Origin: Bacillota bacterium | Lineage (GTDB): Bacteria > Bacillota > Clostridia > Acetivibrionales > DSM-1351 | DNA: 64,000 nt | NCBI GenBank assembly: GCA_023400235.1 | Contig: JAEXFI010000024.1 | Span: 124,001-188,000, forward strand | Direction of reading: 5' to 3' | In this document: in pieces, positions 60,401 through 64,000 of the stretch | How positions within the stretch are numbered: the stretch's first letter is position 1 | Layout: each line of letters starts with the position of its first letter | The notes under the pieces: generated by a model | The model's input: the letters and a program-made list of their open reading frames with translations, nothing else | Database searches by the model: none | What the model was told of the DNA's origin: nothing | Program-made: the position numbers and the translations under genes

Positions 60401-60742
60401 CTATCTTATATTAGTCAACACTCCATCTGACCAAAGCCTTTCTAAATTGTAGAAGCCTCTGTCCTCCTGGTGGAACACGTGAATTACAACGTCCGCATAA
60501 TCCAGCAATATCCACCGGGCCGTATCGTAGCCTTCCTTGTGGTAAGCCTTTAGACCTGTCTCCCCCAGCTTGAAGTCCACTTCATCCGCAATGGACTTTA
60601 TATGAGTGGTCGAAGTCCCGCTGCATATAACAAAATAGTCTGCAATCTCGGTTATGTTTTCAATGTTAATTATGCTTATATCCCTGGCCTTCTTCTCTTC
60701 CATTAAAGCTACAATCTTCTCCACCAATTTTTTTGAATCCAA
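60401..60742 (-). CDS. rsfS: Ribosomal silencing factor RsfS
   Basis: 113 residues of the RsfS/DUF143 family, which binds L14 on the 50S subunit and blocks joining in starvation. Family core: ISIINIENITEIADYFVICSGTSTTHIKSIADEVDFKL and GYDTARWILLDYADVVIHVFHQEDRGFYNLERLW. The start is TTG 60742 with GAGGTG seven bases upstream; the ATG at 60757 overlaps that site. In many Firmicutes rsfS follows nadD and yqeK as here, with a LytR_C gene between them. Confidence 0.95.
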   Translation of the reverse strand: MDSKKLVEKIVALMEEKKARDISIINIENITEIADYFVICSGTSTTHIKSIADEVDFKLGETGLKAYHKEGYDTARWILLDYADVVIHVFHQEDRGFYNLERLWSDGVLTNIR

Positions 60743-60870
60743 ATGTTTGCACCTCATCCTAAGCGTTATTTTATTTAATTTTTAAGTATTAACCTGGTAT
60801 TGTCTCCGACTTCCGCTTTATCCTGCAGAAATTCCTCGCATTCCATATACGTTTTAGATGTTACAGACCA

Positions 60871-61389
60871 CTAGGGATTAAAATCACTTCCTAATATAAT
60901 TGTAACGTCATACCTTGAGTCCGGCTGAAGTTCTTCCTTCTCAACCTGAATTTTTAATACATTTTTTATTACATCTGTTTTTACACCCTTTTTTCTGACT
61001 ATTATTTTTGATGTACCCTGCTTTTCGGCATCAGTTCCGGCACTTACTTTATAGCCCTGGGCCTCCAGCATTTCTCTGGTATCCTCTGCAAGTCCGGCTT
61101 TATCCGTGCAGTTGATTACCTCTATTATAAGTTTCTTGTTGTTCACCGTTGTTGTTGATACCGTCGGCGTTTCCTTTGCCGGCCCCTTGCCTGAGGAGTC
61201 GCTTTCAACAATTATTTTTTTCGGCGTGGAACTGGTAGCCGCCTGTGCTTGAGGCTGCTTTTTCACCTCAACAATCTCCTTGTCAAACACGCCAGAATCT
61301 CTGACAAAATTTGATCCTACTATAATTGATGAAAACAGCAGCAAAAAGGTTCCAACTGCATAAAATGTAAACTTTAAAATTTTATTCAT
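60871..61389 (-). CDS. LytR_C domain membrane protein
   Basis: 172 residues: one N-terminal membrane anchor (about 7-27), a Ser/Thr/Pro/Lys-rich extracellular linker (about 40-85), and a LytR cell-envelope-regulator C-terminal domain (about 88-170: LIIEVINCTDKAGLAEDTREMLEAQGYKVSAGTD). The catalytic LytR-CpsA-Psr domain is absent, so it is not itself a wall-polymer ligase. It lies 5 bp after yqeK, in the nadD-yqeK-lytR_C-rsfS order common in clostridia. Role unknown, probably at the cell wall. Confidence 0.88.
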   Translation of the reverse strand: MNKILKFTFYAVGTFLLLFSSIIVGSNFVRDSGVFDKEIVEVKKQPQAQAATSSTPKKIIVESDSSGKGPAKETPTVSTTTVNNKKLIIEVINCTDKAGLAEDTREMLEAQGYKVSAGTDAEKQGTSKIIVRKKGVKTDVIKNVLKIQVEKEELQPDSRYDVTIILGSDFNP

Positions 61390-61394
61390 AACAC

Positions 61395-61997
61395 CTATGT
61401 TTTACCCCTTACTTCCGAATCTGTGTGTTTGCGGGAAAGCAGCATCAGTATATTATTCCTGGCCTCTATGGTAGCAGGGTGAATCAAGCCTTTCCTGTTC
61501 ATAACATACCTGATTGTGCTGTCAAAAGCACTTATTAAAGCCCTGTTTATATCTGTGTACGCCAGCCTTCTGGCATCTTCAACCTCACTGTGCCTTCTGC
61601 CCGGTTCAATATAATCAGCCAGTAATATAATCTTATCCAGCATGCTCATGTCACCGTAACCAGTAGTATGATATTTTATAGCATCTAAAATGTAGACATT
61701 TTCAACTCCGTACTTTTCCCTGGCAATCAATGCACCCACTGCACCGTGCATAAGAAAAACCTGGTTTTGCTCAAGCCGGCTGAGTGTGATTCCATAATTG
61801 CTGCAATACTCAAGGGTCTGCTCATCATTAAGGTTTTTGCCGCAGTCATGCAGAAGACCCGCAATAGCAGCAGATTCAATATCCTCACCATAATGCTCTG
61901 CCAACCTTACTGCTTCCTTCATGGTATTTACCGAATGAACATACCGTCCCGGTTTTAGTGCCTGTTTTAACAAAATATCCATCTTATCCAGATTCAT
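61395..61997 (-). CDS. yqeK: YqeK-type HD diadenosine-tetraphosphatase
   Basis: 200 residues with HD motifs RYVHSVNTMKEAVRLAEHYG (first His), AAIAGLLHDCGKNLND (HD pair), FLMHGAVGALIAREKYG and KYHTTGYGDMSMLDKIILLADYIEPGR. YqeK cleaves Ap4A symmetrically to two ADP. Start ATG overlaps the nadD stop by 4 bp (ATGA), so they are translationally coupled. The C-terminal part (RALISAFDSTIRYVMNRKGLIHP) fits the family. Confidence 0.95.
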   Translation of the reverse strand: MNLDKMDILLKQALKPGRYVHSVNTMKEAVRLAEHYGEDIESAAIAGLLHDCGKNLNDEQTLEYCSNYGITLSRLEQNQVFLMHGAVGALIAREKYGVENVYILDAIKYHTTGYGDMSMLDKIILLADYIEPGRRHSEVEDARRLAYTDINRALISAFDSTIRYVMNRKGLIHPATIEARNNILMLLSRKHTDSEVRGKT

Positions 61998-62626
61998 GGC
62001 TGGTCTTCCTTTTTATACAGGTTGTTTTCCACGATATATTCTAAAACCTTATGGTCAACAAGATATTTGACGGACTTACCCGCCTTGACCCTTTCCCTGA
62101 TATATGTGGAGGAAATATCCAATAAGGGTATTTCCATGCAGCTTATATTTGCATTGTAATTTTCTTTAAGCTCTGCAAGACGGCTGTTAAAGTCATCATC
62201 CGAAAAGCCTGGCCTCATGACTGCAATAAAGCTCGTGAGGGCAAATACCTCCCGTGCATTTCTCCAGGTCAAAAGATCCATTACAACATCAGCTCCAATG
62301 ATATAAAAGAACTCTGTCCCTTTGGGATATATGCTGTGCAATTCCTTAAGGGTATCTACAGTATAGGTATAGCCGGACCTTTCAATTTCCATGGCTACAG
62401 CCTCAAAGCCGGGATTTGAGCTTACGGCGCACTGAACCATCTTCAGCCTGTGCCCGGGCTCTGTCACATTCTTCAAGTCCTTATGGGGAGGCATGCCGGA
62501 GGGTATGAACAATACCCTGTCAAGACCGTATTCACTTTTTACAAGTTCTGCAACTGCCAGGTGAGCAGTATGAACCGGGTCAAAGGTCCCTCCGCAAATT
62601 CCTATTTTCAAGCCTGTAGCTCCCAT
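61994..62626 (-). CDS. nadD: Nicotinate-nucleotide adenylyltransferase
   Basis: 210 residues. Transfers AMP from ATP to nicotinate mononucleotide in NAD synthesis. Nucleotidyltransferase motifs are GGTFDPVHTAHLAVAE and a C-terminal ISSTYIRERVKAGKS. ATG 62626 follows AAGGA by seven bases; TTG 62611, eight bases after GGGAG, would give the shorter MKIGICGG start more usual in the family. It is first of the nadD-yqeK-lytR_C-rsfS run. Confidence 0.96.
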   Translation of the reverse strand: MGATGLKIGICGGTFDPVHTAHLAVAELVKSEYGLDRVLFIPSGMPPHKDLKNVTEPGHRLKMVQCAVSSNPGFEAVAMEIERSGYTYTVDTLKELHSIYPKGTEFFYIIGADVVMDLLTWRNAREVFALTSFIAVMRPGFSDDDFNSRLAELKENYNANISCMEIPLLDISSTYIRERVKAGKSVKYLVDHKVLEYIVENNLYKKEDQP

Positions 62627-62780
62627 TGGTATGTTCCTTTACTGTAATTGTGGCTATTGGTTTAAATCCTGCTATATAACATATCTGTTATTATAGCATA
62701 AAAATATTAACTATCTATTAAAAATTATAAAAACCCGCCTTGTAAAATACTTGAAATATATTACTTCCGAGGTTGTGAAA

Positions 62781-62808
62781 ACCCCAAATCCCTTATGGAG
62801 ATTTGGGG
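62781..62808 (-). terminator. Intrinsic terminator of purD
   Basis: On the minus strand CCCCAAATC, loop, GATTTGGGG, then TTTTC. Confidence 0.85.
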
Positions 62809-62862
62809 CATTAGCCTCTATTTAAAACACATATTCAGATTATGGACAGAAAAGCAGGAGAA

Positions 62863-64000
62863 TTATTTCCTTCCTATATCCTGCCTGTAATGCATGCCCT
62901 CAAATTTGATTTTATCAATACCGGCATAGGCCTTGGCAATGGCCTTGTCCATGTTCTCCTCTACGGCAGTGACGCCCAAAACTCTTCCTCCCGAGGTATA
63001 AAACCTGCCGTCGGTACAAGTCGTTCCCGCATGGAAGATAATTGTGTTCTCCTGGGACTCTGCCGCCTCCAGACCGCTTATTTCAAGGCCGGTAGCATAT
63101 TTGCCCGGATATCCTCCAGAGGCTGCTATGACACAAACTGCGGCATTGTCACTCCACTCTATTTTTATGTCGGAAAGTCTTTCATCAATAATCGCATCAA
63201 ATATCTCAAGTAGATCGGTCTTAAGCCTTGGCAGTACAACCTGGGTTTCTGGATCTCCAAAGCGGGCATTGTATTCTATGACCTTGGGCCCATCCCCGGT
63301 TATCATAAGCCCGAAGTATAAAATCCCCTTGAACTTGCGGCCCTCCTTGTTCATGGCCTCTACGGTAGGCAGAAAGATTTCCGTCATGCACTGCGCTGCC
63401 AGCTTTTGGTCATATATTAGGCTGGGGGAGAATGTACCCATACCTCCCGTATTGGGACCCTGATCCTTATCAAATACTCTCTTGTGGTCCTGGGAGGATA
63501 CCATGGGAACCACCGTTTTTCCGTCAGTAAAGGCCAGTATTGACACTTCCGGCCCCTGTATGTATTCTTCTATTACAACCTTGCTTCCCGCCTCACCAAA
63601 GGCCTTGGCATCCATTATATTTCTTACGGCGGCTTTTGCCTCATCAATAGACTGTGCAATAATAACGCCCTTGCCCAGTGCCAGACCGTCCGCCTTCACC
63701 ACCACAGGCGCGCTGCAGGTGTCCAGATAGCTGATCGCCCCTTCACTGCTGTGGAATACCTCATATCCCGCAGTAGGTATGCCGTATTTCTTCATAAGGT
63801 CCTTTGAAAAGGACTTGCTGCCTTCAATGATTGCCGCAGCCTTAACGGGCCCGAAGGCTCTGATGCCAGCCGCCTGTAGTGCGTCCACCATACCGGCCAC
63901 CAGTGGGTCGTCCGGCGCTACCATTACAAAATCTATGCTATTCTCCTTGGAGAAATTTACTATTCCTTCAATATCAGTGGCCTTTATGGGAACACACACA
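62863..64000 (-). CDS. purD: Phosphoribosylamine-glycine ligase, start cut by the window edge
   Basis: ATP-grasp enzyme that joins 5-phosphoribosylamine and glycine to GAR, second step of purine synthesis. Visible: VAPDDPLVAGMVDALQAAG, FSKDLMKKYGIPTAGYEVF, VVKADGLALGKGVIIAQS (ATP-grasp Lys), PNTGGMGTFSPSLI, and YNARFGDPETQVVLPRL (Mg-binding). About 378 of some 420 residues are present; the N-terminal 40-50 are beyond 64000, so the open frame's first Met near the edge is not the start. Its terminator is at 62781. Confidence 0.97.
   Translation of the reverse strand, partial: VCVPIKATDIEGIVNFSKENSIDFVMVAPDDPLVAGMVDALQAAGIRAFGPVKAAAIIEGSKSFSKDLMKKYGIPTAGYEVFHSSEGAISYLDTCSAPVVVKADGLALGKGVIIAQSIDEAKAAVRNIMDAKAFGEAGSKVVIEEYIQGPEVSILAFTDGKTVVPMVSSQDHKRVFDKDQGPNTGGMGTFSPSLIYDQKLAAQCMTEIFLPTVEAMNKEGRKFKGILYFGLMITGDGPKVIEYNARFGDPETQVVLPRLKTDLLEIFDAIIDERLSDIKIEWSDNAAVCVIAASGGYPGKYATGLEISGLEAAESQENTIIFHAGTTCTDGRFYTSGGRVLGVTAVEENMDKAIAKAYAGIDKIKFEGMHYRQDIGRK

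Overview
The window looks like chromosomal DNA of a low-to-moderate GC, endospore-forming, anaerobic Firmicute of class Clostridia. The signs are an alpha/beta-type small acid-soluble spore protein, two T-box leaders, hybrid cluster protein, a sensory-type [FeFe]-hydrogenase protein, frequent TTG/GTG starts behind strong GGAGG sites, and a GH94 disaccharide phosphorylase with its own LacI regulator. The last points to a cellulose or chitin degrader of the Ruminiclostridium type. The genus is inference; no rRNA gene is present. I see no prophage, insertion sequence, CRISPR array or plasmid function.

Layout. 1-5.5 kb: end of pgi, a spore protein gene, and pheST behind a T-box. 5.7-8.4 kb: a coiled-coil protein, the lipid II flippase Amj, and an orphan permease-like protein. 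8.5-12.9 kb: a RelE/Phd-type toxin-antitoxin pair, then the GH94 phosphorylase and LacI regulator sharing one operator sequence. 13-18.8 kb: a minus-strand cluster with a TrmH methyltransferase, PHP phosphoesterase, two DRTGG proteins flanking a sensory-type hydrogenase and an RsbW-like ATPase, and a TGS-uridine kinase fusion. 19-22.6 kb: prfC, tRNA-Gln, tRNA-Lys, a methyltransferase, tRNA-His and a zinc-ribbon protein. 22.6-29.3 kb: galM, a heterodimeric ABC exporter, an AraC regulator and a ZIP transporter. 29.8-34.5 kb: a secreted CAP protein, a small membrane protein, mscL, and hcp with a divergent Crp/Fnr regulator. 34.5-44.4 kb: a Memo-AMMECR1 fusion, a response regulator next to a frameshifted membrane gene, a FIST protein, two HD proteins, EcsC, tRNA-Pro, plsC, a PilZ protein and dinB. 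44.5-51.9 kb: infC-rpmI-rplT, thyA-folA, a GT2 glycosyltransferase, T-box-controlled thrS and an FAH-family hydrolase. 52-64 kb: a ComEA-like protein, a DacF-type carboxypeptidase, an acyl-CoA ligase, an ABC-F ATPase, a MATE exporter, nadD-yqeK-lytR_C-rsfS, and the start-truncated purD.

Most coding content is housekeeping (translation, nucleotide and cell-wall metabolism). The unusual content is between the genes. Several genes start directly behind ~70-105 nt hairpin leaders that recur: mscL and comEA share one; thyA and a gene-less site after the GH94 gene share another; the HD gene at 38.7 kb and dacF share a hairpin/Shine-Dalgarno block; the ABC-F leader is duplicated 206 bp away. These, with the sensory hydrogenase module, are the best candidates for undescribed biology here. 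All alignments and structures were made by eye.
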